Shown here piece by piece: positions 25,122-37,965 of a DNA stretch of 64,000 bases (position 1 is its first letter; each line of letters opens with the position of its first letter). The stretch lies in assembly GCA_023376005.1 (NCBI GenBank), contig CM042181.1, positions 24,540,468 through 24,604,467 on the forward strand, read 5' to 3'. The notes under the pieces are model-generated. The model did not search any database, was not told where the DNA came from, and saw only the letters and a program-made list of their open reading frames with translations. This stretch comes from Doryteuthis pealeii. Taxonomy: Eukaryota > Mollusca > Cephalopoda > Myopsida > Loliginidae. The position numbers and the translations under genes were made by a program.

Positions 25122-25690
25122 GTCATGCTGACAGAACGGATACTCTTTACTCTTTCCTGATTCCATCCCTATTGGTCATTGCTTTTGGTAAATCCTCTAA
25201 GCCGCATCCAGTATCTGCACAAGAGCTGATGAAATGTAAGTTTTTCCTGGCCTGATAACACTGGTTGCCCATGTGTAAGAGTCCCACAGGAGAATGTCAC
25301 TTATGAGGTCGTCCTTACTTCTCCAGCAGTGCCAGCAAGTCTTGTTTGTCTTACTTGGATGGTTTGTAAGATGTGAGGTAAAGTGGCCATACAGCCACTA
25401 AGGTATGGCTTCCAGGATTTGTTTAAAACAGCACACAGCATTCTTATTAACTTCTCATCTAGCTTTATTTTTTTCTTAATAAACGTTTCATTAAAATCCA
25501 ACATACAGTAGTACTGACACAGCTACAGCTTGGAAGAATTCAAGTTTTATTTCATTAGATCAGATTTCAATATGGTTGATAACCTATCAATAGGGATCCA
25601 TGTTTTGCCTATGCCCATGTTAACATTACTTTCAGTAGATGAGACATTGCTACCAAGGTGAAAGCATCAGTTTCTGATAGATCACCAATT
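25122..25690 (-). pseudogene. Reverse-transcriptase relic (copy B counterpart)
   Basis: Minus-strand counterpart of 9625-10200, showing the same CADTG and TIQVRQTRLAG blocks. It is frame-shifted at different places from copy A, pointing to sequence errors in at least one copy. Confidence 0.8.
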
Positions 25691-25868
25691 TGAACAGATA
25701 AGCCCATTCCGTACTTGGATAGGTAATCACTAGGTATTGTAAGCAACCATAATTTATATATATATAATTTTAATATGAACATGAAAATGAGAAAATATTT
25801 TTATGTCGCTGAGATAGAAAGGAAGAAACAAAAGAGTTTAGAAGAAAGAAAGAAAAGTGTGCTTGATA

Positions 25869-25925
<57 letters not shown>

Positions 25926-26243
25926 AGAAGAAGAGAGAAGAGAGAGAGAGAGAGGATAAAATGAGGAAGAGTAAAAGAAAAAAGGGGGGGGGACGAATTA
26001 ATGTTGTCTCTGAGCATATTGGCTCATTGTGACTCTCACACAAGCAAATCCAAGTGACCCTGTAAGCATGATAAGTTGACCTTACTCCACAGGAAATGCC
26101 AGAATCAGGAAAGCAATAGATGGGGGGGGGGGGGGGGGGGGGGATGGGGTCATTATTATCCTGCAATGACCAAATAATCAGCATGCTGTAGGTCAGGAGA
26201 GGAAGAGTAAGAATTGAGAATGAAGTTCTAAAAGCACAGTGGA

Positions 26244-26270
26244 TAGAGAGAGAGAGAGAAGTCAGTGGAT

Positions 26271-26321
<51 letters not shown>

Positions 26322-26684
26322 TGGATAGAGAGAAAGAGAGAGAGAGAAGTCAGTGGATAGAGAGGAGAGAGAGAGAGAGAGAGAAGTCAGTGGACGAGAG
26401 AGAGAGAAAAGTCAGTGGAGAGAGAGAGAGAAGTAAGTGGAGAGAGAGAGAGAAGTCAGTGGAGAGAGAGAGAGAGAGTCAGTGGAGAGAGAGAAGAGAA
26501 GTCAGTGGAGAAGAGAGAGAGAAGCAGTGGAGAGAGAAGAGAGAGAGAAGAGAAGAAGAAGAGAGAGAGAGAGAGAGAAGAAGTGGAGAGAGAAGAGAGA
26601 GAGGTCAGTGGAGAAGAGAGAGAGAGAAGTCAGTGAGAGAGAGAGAGAGAAAGTCAGTGGAGAGAGAGAGAGAGAGAGAGTCAG

Positions 26685-26727
<43 letters not shown>

Positions 26728-26732
26728 CAGTG

Positions 26733-26764
<32 letters not shown>

Positions 26765-27769
26765 AGAAGTCATGGAGAGAGAAGGAGAGAGAGAGAGAGA
26801 AGAAGAGAAGAGAGAAGTCAGTGGAGAGAGAGAGAGAGAGAGAGAGAAGTCAGTGGAGAGAGAGAGAGAGAGAGAGAAGTCATGGAGAGAGAGAGAGAGA
26901 GAGAGTCAGTGGAGAGAGAGAGAAAGAGAGAGAAAGGCAGTGGAGAGAGAGAGAGAGAGAAGAGAAGTCAGTGGAGAGAGAGGAGAGAGAAGCAGTGAGA
27001 GAGAGAAGAGAGAGAATCAGTGGAGAGAGAGAGAGAGAGAGAGAGAGAAGTCAGTGGAGAGAGAGAGAGAGAAGTCAGTGGAGAAGAGAGAGAGAGAAGT
27101 CAGTGGAGAGAGAAGAGAGAGAGAGAGAGAGTCAGTGGAGAGAGAGAGAGAGAGAGAGAAGTCAGTGGAGAGAGAGAGAGAGAAGAGAGAGAAGTCAGTG
27201 GAGAGAGAGAGAGAGAGAGAAGTCAGTGGAGAGAGAGAGAGGAGAGAGAGAGTCAGTGGAGAGAGAGGAGAGAGTAGTGGAGAAGAGAGGAGAAGTCAGT
27301 GGAGAGGAGAGAGAGAAGAGAAGTCAGTGGGAGAGAGAGAGAGAGAGAGAGAGAAGTCAGTGGAAGAGAGGAGAGAGAGAGAGAGAGAAGTCAGTGGAGA
27401 GAGAGAGAGAGAGAGAGAGAGAAGTCATGGAGAGAGAGAAGAGAGAGAAGTCAGTGGAAGAGAGAGAGAGAGAGAGTCAGTGGATGAGAGAGAGAAGGAG
27501 AGTTGGAGAAGAGAGAGTCAGTGGAGAGAGAGAGAGAAGAGAGAAGTCAGTGGAGAGAGAGGAGAGAGAGAGAAGTCAGTGGAGAGAGAGAGAGATGAGA
27601 GAGAAGTCCAGTGGAGAGAGAGAGAGAGAGGAGAGAGAGAAGTCAGGGAGAGAGAGAGAGAGAGAGAGAGAGAAGTCAGTGGAGAGAGAGAGAGAGAGAG
27701 AGAGAGTCAGTGGAGGAAGAGAGAGAGAGAGAGAGAGAGGTCAAGTGGATAGAGAGAGAGAGAGAGAGT
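26244..27769. repeat. (GA)n tract with AAGTCAGTGG (copy B counterpart)
   Basis: Reverse complement of the array at 7705-9086, about 150 bp longer, with many single-base differences. Open frames up to 482 codons here are R/E/S repeats produced by the array and are not genes. Confidence 0.95.
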
Positions 27770-28047
27770 ACAAAAAGAGGAAAGAGGTAGAAAGAAAGAG
27801 AAACACAAAAAACCTCTCCACCTTGATGTCGCTGGAGGTCACGCCACCAATACTATGCACAGAATCACCTCCTTGCTTTAGCTAACAGGCTAAAGCAGGA
27901 AGTAATATCATTTGGTAGGTTGCTATTTACTTTATGCATGATAAAAATTGGGCCTTGTGGCCAGAATCAGCTTACCCAAAGAAAATAAATTTGTATACAA
28001 ATTACAGAACGGGGTTTTCTGCTGAACTGTGAAGTTATTGAAAATTC

Positions 28048-28147
28048 NNNNNNNNNNNNNNNNNNNNNNNNNNNNNNNNNNNNNNNNNNNNNNNNNNNNN
28101 NNNNNNNNNNNNNNNNNNNNNNNNNNNNNNNNNNNNNNNNNNNNNNN
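28048..28147. other. Assembly gap (100 N)
   Basis: Exactly 100 unknown bases, a conventional scaffold-gap size. It separates copy B (ending at the left border of the locus) from copy C (starting about 2.7 kb inside it). Confidence 1.
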
Positions 28148-28796
28148 GCAATAGGGATGGATCCAGGAGAAAGATAAAGAGATCCGTTCTGTCAGCATGA
28201 CTTCACACACACACACACACCACACACAAACAATGTTGAGTACGATCAACAAGTCTGGTTGTCATATAAGTCCTTTTTTATTTATATAACAAATATTTCC
28301 GCCTAATCTCTTCCTTAGCAAGCAGCCTTTTATTTCTGATATCTTCCTCAATGGAGTTGTTGAAACTCCATTCCCTCTGATCTGTACTTGAAATTCAAGT
28401 TTTACTCTAGATCCAGTTAGGCCTATCTTAAAGGCAAGAGGAAGCCTAATTGCCCCATAGCTGTAGGGAGAAGAGATGTTCCCAAGAGTATTAGCCTGAA
28501 GTGAAATGCAATAGCCTTCCCAGGATGAACTCCAATCTATATCCTTACAATATAACCATTATGTTCTACCAGACATGTAGAGCCTACAACTTTTGAAATA
28601 AATATTATAGGTTTCTGCATTGCTGCTTGTTTTTTTTGTTGAATGATTTAAGATGTTTTAAGTAAAATATTTTTAGAAAAATGAAAATCCACTTGCTCAT
28701 TTCGCTAACAGTTAAAATTATATTTTACCTTCTACTAGGCATGTATTTACGCCAACCCTTCCCCCTTGGGTTAGGGTTACAACATAAGATCATTTT

Positions 28797-28867
28797 TTTT
28801 TTTTTTTTTTTGTTCTTTTTTCTTTTTTTTTTTTTTTTTTTTGTTTGTTTTTTTTTTTTTTTTTTTT
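28797..28867. repeat. Interrupted poly-T tract
   Basis: T-runs broken by G and C. The A counterpart (10768-10790) is much shorter, again an inconsistent homopolymer. Confidence 0.9.
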
Positions 28868-31800
28868 GGTTTAAATACTGTGTTACAGAACTTATGGAAT
28901 CAGTTTTCCTTCTCCTAGATAAGTTGCTATACTATTTAGCCATAGCTGAAGGAAAAAAACAAAATGGCTTCATCTTCCGCAGATTAGTGAACGAAGGGAA
29001 ATACAGCCCTATCCAGGATTTGAAACACTTGGCATCAAACACTGAGCAAGAGGTTAATATGTCAATACAAACGAGTGAGATGAATAGATTAATGTTCAAA
29101 ATTATTTCTTCTTATTTCATTTTCTAAACGATTTATCTATTTTACAATCTACCAATAAAAATCTACACTGAATGCGTTGCAAATAATAATTGTTTTGACA
29201 TGCATAACAGAAAGAGATTGACCATTATTATATTTTAATCATATTATATGGATAATTAACTGTGAAAAATCTCAATTTTTCTAGAGAGAAATGTTTATTA
29301 AAGTGAGTTAAATTACTGACTATTTACTAAGCTTAACTTAGTTATGCCAAGGCCCAGGAAAAAAATGGAGCACTTGTTTGAATCAAATGCACTAGTAATA
29401 CTTGCTAATCATTACAATTCTAGAGATAGCCTAGGAGTGGCAGGTATTATTTTTTGTTTATTGTTCATTTTTCTAATTGTAATCTCCTAATTTAAGCAAT
29501 ATTACTAGTTATTATTTTACATCTCAAGTTTGATCACAGATTTCAATTGTGTCTGATAAAGTGAATAATTTATAGTAAATCAATTTTCATTAATTTATTT
29601 TGTTGAAAATTGAAATGCTTTGTACCATTGTTACATCTTTTGCAGCAACCATGGCGTTTAGTGTGAATTATTGTTTATTAGATTCTCCTTTGATGAAATA
29701 TCCCCACTTTTCCTGAAGGCGAACAAAAAGAGATTGTCAACACCAGTCATCTCAGGCCAAAAATATTAATTGCAAATTTGTTAGCTTGCATCAAATGTTC
29801 CATGGAGGATTGCAAACACTCCCAATTATTAATTAGCAGATATCTTTGCTCATTATGTAAGCTAATCTATGTACATACCTGCATACATTCCACTGAGGGG
29901 AGAGGATAATTCTTTGTAGCTGTGTCAGAAGACCATAAGCCATGAATCATTTCAACAAACGATTGAGTTGGAGCTTGGAAATCCTGGCCATTTTATAAGA
30001 AGAGCTCTGTTATATTCCCATTACAAAAAATAGATGATAATCATCTATATGTTTATATATTATTTTTTTTCTTGTTTTATGTTTATTTGAAGCAGTGTTA
30101 AATTTTATAGGATTCCACTAGTACAGATACTACACTGATCCTAGTAGAAAGTACTAAGTCATATGTAAATAATCACATTTATTAAGTGTGAATTTCTGTA
30201 GTTAAAGAATCCTTTAAAATTTAAATACTGCTTCAAAAAATAAACACAAAATCAGACGAAAAAAAAAAAAAAAAAAAAAAAACCCCAGATGTATAAAAAA
30301 AATAATATAGATGATATTTTTTTTAATTTATTTTTTTGTAATATATAATAAATCCACAAATTTAAACACTCTAGTCTTTAACAACCTCCCAAGAGAGAGT
30401 AGAGAATAATGTGAACACATAATTCAGTTTAATGTAGAGGTCCAGCACAAATCTGAGAGCAAAGAAAAACAAAAATTGCCCAGTTGCCATATTATGAACA
30501 TATAAGATTATTCTGACTTTCCCTTTTGTGTAATGGAAGGTGCTGCCTCAAGGTTGAGATTCCTCAGTACCAGGCAGACCCCTGTTCTGCTTTTTTTTTG
30601 TTATTTCTCACTCAAAGGCTAGAACATAGCTAACAAAGAAGGTACTCTAATCCTAAGTATAAAAATGCAACACGTTGTTCTAGGATGAGTATTACAGATA
30701 CTACGCACTTTCCGGAGCTGAAAATAGGAAGGAAAAAGACAAAGGTCACAATTTTCATTATATAGATAGATGGTGACTAGTATGGTATCGGCAACAAAAA
30801 GACATTTTGTTAACCTCTCCGCCCCACCCCCCATACCAGTAGTCATCATCAACATTGTGCGTTTGTCGTGCGTTGAGCATTTTTCATAATTTGCATTGAC
30901 ATTTTTTTTATATATAATTATGTATATTCAGCCCTTGACCCTCTTTTATCCTCCAAGCTTTGGAATTGGTATTGATAAGTTAGTCCTGATTTTTAATTCT
31001 CCTAGACTGGCTACCCACTAAGGCTAGGGTACCTAGCTATTTTACTGAAGTGGGGAAAGAGATGTATCTTTCTTTCTTTTTTCTTTTTTAAGCATTGTGA
31101 AAAGTGAATGTAAACAGCGTTAGCCTGAATTTGAACTTGTTTTTTTTTATAAATTTTATTTCCCATGCAAATAACCATTATTATGCTATCTGTACCTTTT
31201 TATAATACTATTACCTACAGATTACTCAAGACTCATCACTAATTGTTAAAAGAATTTCATTTGTAATTCTGTGAGAAGATATTTACATCACTTGGCTGTG
31301 AGGGATTTCACAAATAACTGGAAAACTAAACTGTTAAAAACATTTCTGAATGAAATTTGCGACCTTTTCCAGAATCAGCCCATTGCTAGAACCTTGAAGC
31401 AAAACCTCAAAAAGTGCCAGTTTTGAACTAGTGTTTGTTTATGATAAGATTAGAATAGAGGAACCATATATGTTACATGAATACTCAATGTTCACTTGTT
31501 TCCTTGGAAAAGGAAATAGAATAGATCTGTGTGCGTCTCTCACTCTCTTTCTTACTCACTCACACTCTCTTTCTCACTCACTCACTCTGTGATAACTGAG
31601 GTAGCAAATGAGTGGGAGGAAAGGCAACCATTTCTGACTTTTTGCCTCGACAGTTGAATAGGTTTCTTGTTCTTAAAAAAAAAAAATTTTTTTTAAATTC
31701 CCTCTCTTTCTGACACTCTATTCATTTACATAGCTTCATTTATTTCCATAAACCTATTAACATGAAATTTTGCAGAATATTTTTTATTTCATGAGATGCC

Positions 31801-32811
31801 AGTGATGTTCATTAAAAAAATATTTATTTAAATATAAAGGGTTTGTGCAACAATTAGTGCATAATCTATAACCTTTGAACTCATTAGGTAAATGGTTCAT
31901 AATGATATATTTCTATTTAGGAAGAAAGAGAGCATTTTAATTAGAATTTGATTCTGTTATATTGAGAATCTGAATGATTAAGAAATGTTTAGATGAATGC
32001 AAAGTGCATTCAGTCTCTTATTTCTGAACAAAAAAATTAGTGCTTACAACTGTTTTATATTTGTATATAATACTTAGTGTTGTAATGATATAACTGATGT
32101 AGTTGTTTGATTTTCCTGGACCCCCAACTTCTTTTTTTTTTTTTTTTTTTTTTTTTAATGTTTTATGACTGTCATATAAGGTAATTCTTTATTTTGGTCT
32201 ATGCTAAGGGCATAGATTGTTATTCTTCCTGTTGGTTTAACCAATTTTCAAAGGTCAAGGTTTTTGGGGTCTGTTGAATTCTGTATTCTTGTTTTTATTT
32301 TCTGTATAGATTTACATTGCATGTTCATAAAAGCCAATAAATTGGCTTTTTTTTTTTTTTTTTTTTTTTCTTTTCTTTTCTTTTTTTTTTTTTCTTTTTT
32401 TTTTTCTTTCTTTTTTGTGGGGTTGAAAAATGACTTTATTATGTTTCCCTCTGATTAGCATGGTTATTAGTTCCTTGAAAATCCCCTTGAATTCTGTTTA
32501 ATTTGTTGAACAAATACATTTACTTTTAATATCAAAGTTCTTTTTACAAGTTTCATTGAATTTGTCTACTTCATTCAATATGACTTATTAATTTGTTTGA
32601 ACTTTTCAAATTACAGAATTGTCATCAATTTTACTGCAATTTCTTAGTTATTTGCTTTCATCATCTTGATTATCCTATTCTTAGTGATAACATTGTAAAA
32701 TCAAAATTAGATCCATGTTTTATGGGATTTAATCCTGGTGTTCTCTATTAAAATGTGTACTCATCATGCAGATAAAGTCAAAACCTGGGAGCCAACAATT
32801 TACTTAGTTGG

Positions 32812-33030
32812 AGGCGCGTGATGTAATGTTTAAAGTCATAGCAAATGGACTCGTCGACCCAAATTCAAATCCTGGACAAAGCTACAGTTCACATAGTGCT
32901 AATAACCTTGGGAAAGGTATGAATCCAACTACTCTCCCTCTAGCTATGGGTAAATGGTAGGACAGACTGGGCTCTTTAACCTTGGTTAGGCAACCAGTCT
33001 AGAAGGAAAACTCTGAATTCAAACCTGTTA
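32812..33030 (+). mobile_element. tRNA-derived SINE, family 2 (copy C counterpart)
   Basis: Same insertion as 14687-14900. The head GGCGCGTGATGTAATGTTTA is better preserved than in A. Confidence 0.8.
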
Positions 33031-34193
33031 AACTTCACTTGGGGTGATCACTACTAGAATAGCCTCAGTCCTAATTAGTGATCTATTTCACTAATTTCTA
33101 AAAATTTCTACTTCGGGTTTGAGATTTCATTAGTTGACTTCTATAGTTTGCTTTAAGACCTTCAAAGAAAGTTTTTCTTTTACACTTCGAATAAATTTTA
33201 CCATTATTCAATTGAAATAAGTATAAGATCTATTTGTTTTATATCCTTCAGATTTAACTATATTATTTTACACTTTATTGTTAAAAAAAACAACTCTTTT
33301 TGTTCTAAAATTCACTGCTAAAAAATGTTAGTAACAAATGAATTGCTTAGCTTCCTTCAAGTCACCTTTTATGAAATCTAAAAGCAAGTTTACTGCAATG
33401 AAAAATATTTTCGGTTAAAAGATTTTATGTACTGAACTGATATTGTGATGTTGGCTATAAGGTTAAGTTTAATGAGATTCTACATGTGAAGTCTTTTCAG
33501 GTTTTCTATAGATATACTTTCATCAAAACACTTCCTAGAAAGACTTAACCTGGCTCAATGGGGGAGGGGGGGCTCTGGTTTGCAAAATAGCAATGCTTGT
33601 ATATTTGTAGTGATTGACTCTGAAATGGTGATACAAATCTAGGACTTGGTCCCTAAACCCCTTACAGGGTCTTTAGGGTTCACGTCTAAAGAAAAACAAA
33701 AAACATACAGGAGTCAAGAAGAAAACCCTCATATGGAAATTGTATTAATGAAATGTTTAATCATTGCCTCTTTGTCCTGTCAACAACAAAATGGAAATTG
33801 GAAGGTTTCTGTTCTTTGACTCTCTTGAAACCATTTTCTTTAATGATTTATGGCTGTCATATAAGGTAATTCTTTATTTTGGTCTATGCTAAGGGCATAG
33901 ATTGTTATTCTTCCTGTTGGTTTAACCAATTTCCAAAGGTCAAGGCTTTGGGGTCTGTTAAATTCTATATTTTTCTTCTGCCAAGTAGATTATAGTCCTC
34001 AGGTTTATAAAAGCCAATAAAAAGACTTTTAAGGTTAAAATTATTGCTTGTTGAGTTTAGCAATATTTTTTCTTCCCCTTTTTTTCCTCTGAAAAACTAA
34101 ATAACATATTTCTATGTGTGTATTTATTGTAGGTATCTCATACCTAGTTACTATTAAAATGAAATGTAATGAGACAGTTATTACTTGTGTCAC

Positions 34194-34195
<2 letters not shown>

Positions 34196-34231
<36 letters not shown>
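34196..34231. repeat. (TA)n microsatellite (copy C)
   Basis: About 18 TA units. Confidence 0.9.
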
Positions 34232-34234
<3 letters not shown>

Positions 34235-34844
34235 ATCACTAAAGTTAGACTAACAATTTTCATGTAGTTCAACTGTTGAGCCCCCCAGTCTCAGTAACTA
34301 CTATGCTTTAATATTTAATTGAACTGAATATCTCTTCAAAGTTTAAACATTTGTAATGATTCATAAAATTAAGAAAATGTATTCACCATGTAGCAACATC
34401 TCACAGCTTCGATATAAGAACTGTTTCCCACACCTAAAAAAAAAATGTTTGCATTTTTTCCCTCACAAACAAAATAAGCTAAGAAGGCCACTTAGTAAAC
34501 TTGTTCCTAACTTTTAACTTACCTTTTATATTCAGAATCCAAGATTATATATTTTGTTGTGTATATTAGATATTTATATTTGGTAGCTGATAACCTGCAC
34601 TACTGGTAGGATTTTAAGCTAAATAACAACACAAGGTTTATTTTTATGAGAACTTAATGAATATAAGTTAATAAACATCATTTGGAGGTTAACATTTATG
34701 ATGTTCTGGTGGTGGCCATTGCTTATACTACAAATGGTAGCAAGATGCTCTGGGGTCCTATTATTAGTAAACACAACAAAATAGGATGATCCTAGCTCAA
34801 ACTGTTCTTGAGTCATGCAATGAAAAACAAACAAAAAAGTTGTT

Positions 34845-35040
34845 TATATCCTGAGGCTTAGTATACATTGACTGTATCCACTGCAGGGTGTCATGGACAT
34901 GACTGTATCTGATGGTGAGGCTCAATTTCTGGAAATCTGAGGCATGTGGAGTACTCTTTCATTGCCATTACTCCCAGGTCCACTCTGACCTAGAGTGGTA
35001 GCTACTTGTTAGGGTTTCAATCTATGGGTCAAATATACAT
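34845..35040 (+). mobile_element. Family 4 SINE-like repeat (copy C counterpart)
   Basis: Same insertion as 18250-18455, in the orientation of the copy at 63571. It contains ATCTGATGGTGAGGCTCAA and GGTCCACTCTGACCTAGAG. Confidence 0.6.
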
Positions 35041-36017
35041 TTAAAAATTATTCGTATTCAATAGGACCATGTATAAAAAAAGAAAGAAACTTAAACAACT
35101 ACACAAAAAATATAAATATGAACATACTATGAATGCAATTCCCTAACCTCTAGGCATAAAATAACTGTAGGCAGGTTACCATGCTGGTAGAATCAATCAA
35201 TAAAGTTTTTTGTTGAATTCTAGTAAGGTATTTGGTCAGATATTTTTATGCACTATCCATAGATTCTTTTGAATTTAGAATGTAAATTTCTTTAGCCAAA
35301 TGAATTTTATCTTTCTGCAAATATCCCCTGTTGGCATTTTGTTTATGTCTAAGTTTTAGCTTGAATCCTTTCACGGTTTTTAATCAGCCATGTTTGAATC
35401 ATGTTAAAATTTCACCTCCTTTTTTGTTTACAATATCAAATCTTATTACAAAACCCCTTGAAATGTCTTTTTTATATAATTTTTACCTAATCACTAACAT
35501 CTTTTATTTATTTTTAACATGAAGTATTATTAATTTCACAAATATTTTCTTTCTAAATTTTTAGTTGCTTTTTATTCTCAGAACTCTCTCTGATAATCCA
35601 TTTATGATAACAAGGAACAGTGAGTTGCAATAAAAACAAAACAAAAAAAATACTAGTCAAAATTAATAATGGTTCATTTAAAAATAAATACAAGATGTTA
35701 CTAATACTACTAGTGCAAAAAATATATATAGTACCAGCAGATCTCAAGAAAAGAATAAAGGATTAGCTAAAAAGCCAAAATCTGTGATTTTTAAGAACAG
35801 CTGGTACACTTAACTAGGCTTCTTAGAGGTGAAATAAGACAAGAGTTCAAATCTCACCAGATTATCATCCTTTATGATTTGAGTTATTTGTTGTCATAGA
35901 TGAAAATGAAAGAAGCAAAAGAGATTAAGTGCTTATCTATATGTAAATAATCCAATCATTTAAGACCATGCTAGTACATATATAATGTTAACACTTTACC
36001 CAATTGATTAGGAAAGT

Positions 36018-36019
<2 letters not shown>

Positions 36020-36066
<47 letters not shown>

Positions 36067-36068
36067 AT
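36020..36068. repeat. (TA)n(TG)n microsatellite
   Basis: TA run followed by TG run. At the equivalent spot in B (about 17276-17286) only a few TA units remain. Confidence 0.9.
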
Positions 36069-37441
36069 ATACTTGTATGAAAAGCCATGGTGCACATTTA
36101 CCTGTTAATTTCAAATGATATAATAGAGTTTTGGTATTTGTTATTTTTTGGGGGAGGGGGAGTAATATTCAAAATACAACAAAATATAATTTCTGGATTT
36201 AACCATAGTTTTTCCTTTTCCTTTTTCTTTTTTGAACTTAAATTCTAATTTTCAATTACTCAAAGTAAAGATGGCTGCCTTGTGTAGTGTAATTGTTAAC
36301 AAGTTGTTCTCAGACCATTTGTTTTTGAGTTCAATTTTCACTGGGGGTCCCATTCTTCTGACTTTGTGCCAAACTTAGTTTACTAAATGACTACTCTAAG
36401 TAAAGATGCAGATAGGTACGTGTCCTGCGGCCCTGACATGACGCATAAAAATCTAAAATGACACAGTAAAATAGTATCCATGCGTCCCAGTGTTTTGCTT
36501 TTTACTTCTTTCACCATTTCAAGCTAACTGTAAATACATTTTAATACTTTCTTAGAAACGAATTACAAAGGATAGGTTACAAGGTAGGAGTTAAACTGCT
36601 TTGGTTGGGATCCATAAATTTTCCCAGGGACTCATTTAAAGCAAATATGTGCATCCCACGACATACTAAATCAAAAAGCTATCAGCCTCAGTGCTCTAAG
36701 ATAGTTATTTTCTCACCCAGTGAGAAACAAGCTCAGTAACCAGCACACAATTTCAAGATGCCACTAAAATACTAAGTTTAGCTTATTTTTGGCATAAGGT
36801 CACAAGTGTAATGATCATAATAGACTACCAAAAATATTTTGTAATAAACATACAAATAATATAAAATATATAAAAGTTCATCATCAAATCCAAGATATAA
36901 TTTGAAAATGCTACAAATTGAGAAAAATAAGAATAAATGAAATCACTGAAGCTAGTTGTAGAAAAATATGAATTTATTTTTTTAAGGATTGCTTTCCAGC
37001 CCCTTCTTTGTTTTGCCTGCTCAACTTAATCTCTGACCCTCTTTCCCTAACTCCCCTAAAGTTGCAACAGTTATTCCCACCACCCCCAACCTCTACGGCT
37101 CTTTTCACCAGAAAATCTTTCAGATCTTTAGGGACAATTCTTTGCAAGTCATGGTTGGAAGGGATATATACAAGTCATAATGGGCACCACACACAGGAAG
37201 ACATAGGAAAGTACTTATACACTACACTACGCCCTCAGTGACGGGGGTGAAGAAGGAGAGTGAGTGAGAAAGCAAGAAAAAAAATTATAGTTGGTTGATA
37301 TTCTTTGAAGGTTACAGCTGATGGCTGGGAGGAAATGGAGGAAAATAGATGATGGAAGATGAAGGGGTCTTTAACATCAAAGGCTTTCTCATTATTAAGA
37401 AGACCTTTTTTTTTTGTTTTTATTTGTGTTCACTGTTTCTG

Positions 37442-37770
37442 GAGTATATGGATGTGGATGACCTTTTGTTCCTTGTAATCTCTGTTCAATGTAAAGGAAA
37501 CTCATTTGTTTTGTTTTAAATTAATCCTGAAGATATACAATGTGTGTGTGGGGGGGGGGGTTACTTGACAAGAATTTTCAAGTTAATTCCTGTGTTCTTT
37601 TCAAACATTTTGGTCCATCAACTCATTTATCTATAACCACATGTGAAAAGTTCCAAAATGTTTGCCTCATTTTTTGCAAATTCTGACCCCCTGTTTGTGA
37701 ACAGTTGTTCTCAACAATGAAAAATTAATAAATCTGTGTTCAAGACGTGAAAAAAGTAAAGTCGTCGGGG
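37442..37770. other. Unique sequence, no gene seen
   Basis: First unique bases after copy C. They contain a TG/poly-G run (about 37540-37560) and no recognisable reading frame. Confidence 0.4.
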
Positions 37771-37965
37771 TGGCCTAAAGTTGGTATCAGCGAGGGAGTC
37801 TATCCCCCGTTTCATTAGCGCTAGACCAAGAATATTGTTTTTGCGTCTGAGGTGGGGCGCCACACCGACCTTCAGCTCCTTACTTTACCACACAGATCCC
37901 TGTGGTATTCATACACAGAGTTGGCGAGGGCCGGTATTGAACTAAGAACCTTGTGGCTTCTAGCC
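37771..37965 (-). mobile_element. tRNA-derived SINE, family 1
   Basis: Minus-strand copy with AGGGAGTCTATCCCCCG, CATTAGCGCTAGACCAAG, CTTCAGCTCCTTACTTTACC, GAGTTGGCGAGGGCCGG and a box B (reverse of GGTATTGAACTA). The box A end is degraded. Confidence 0.85.

Larger units (their letters stand above)
15899..28047 (-). repeat. Copy B of the triplicated locus (reverse)
   Basis: The whole segment reads as the reverse complement of copy A (where A exists) and of copy C out to C position about 37441. Most differences are small indels, often in homopolymers. The right end, at an N gap, coincides with the left border of copy A. It contains material absent from A (15.9-19.5 kb, matching 33.8-37.4 kb of C). 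Confidence 0.9.
28148..37441 (+). repeat. Copy C of the triplicated locus (forward)
   Basis: Co-linear with A (from about 10140) and with reversed B throughout. Roughly 28.15-30.85 kb is visibly rougher, with many single-base indels against A; the rest is cleaner. It lacks about 200 bp present in A and B (see 33433). Homology ends at about 37441, after which the sequence is unique. Confidence 0.9.

Noticed and set aside
26321..27885. Long R/E-rich open frames, up to 482 codons
   Set aside because: They are translations of the (GA)n array with AAGTCAGTGG. The copy A array gives different broken frames.
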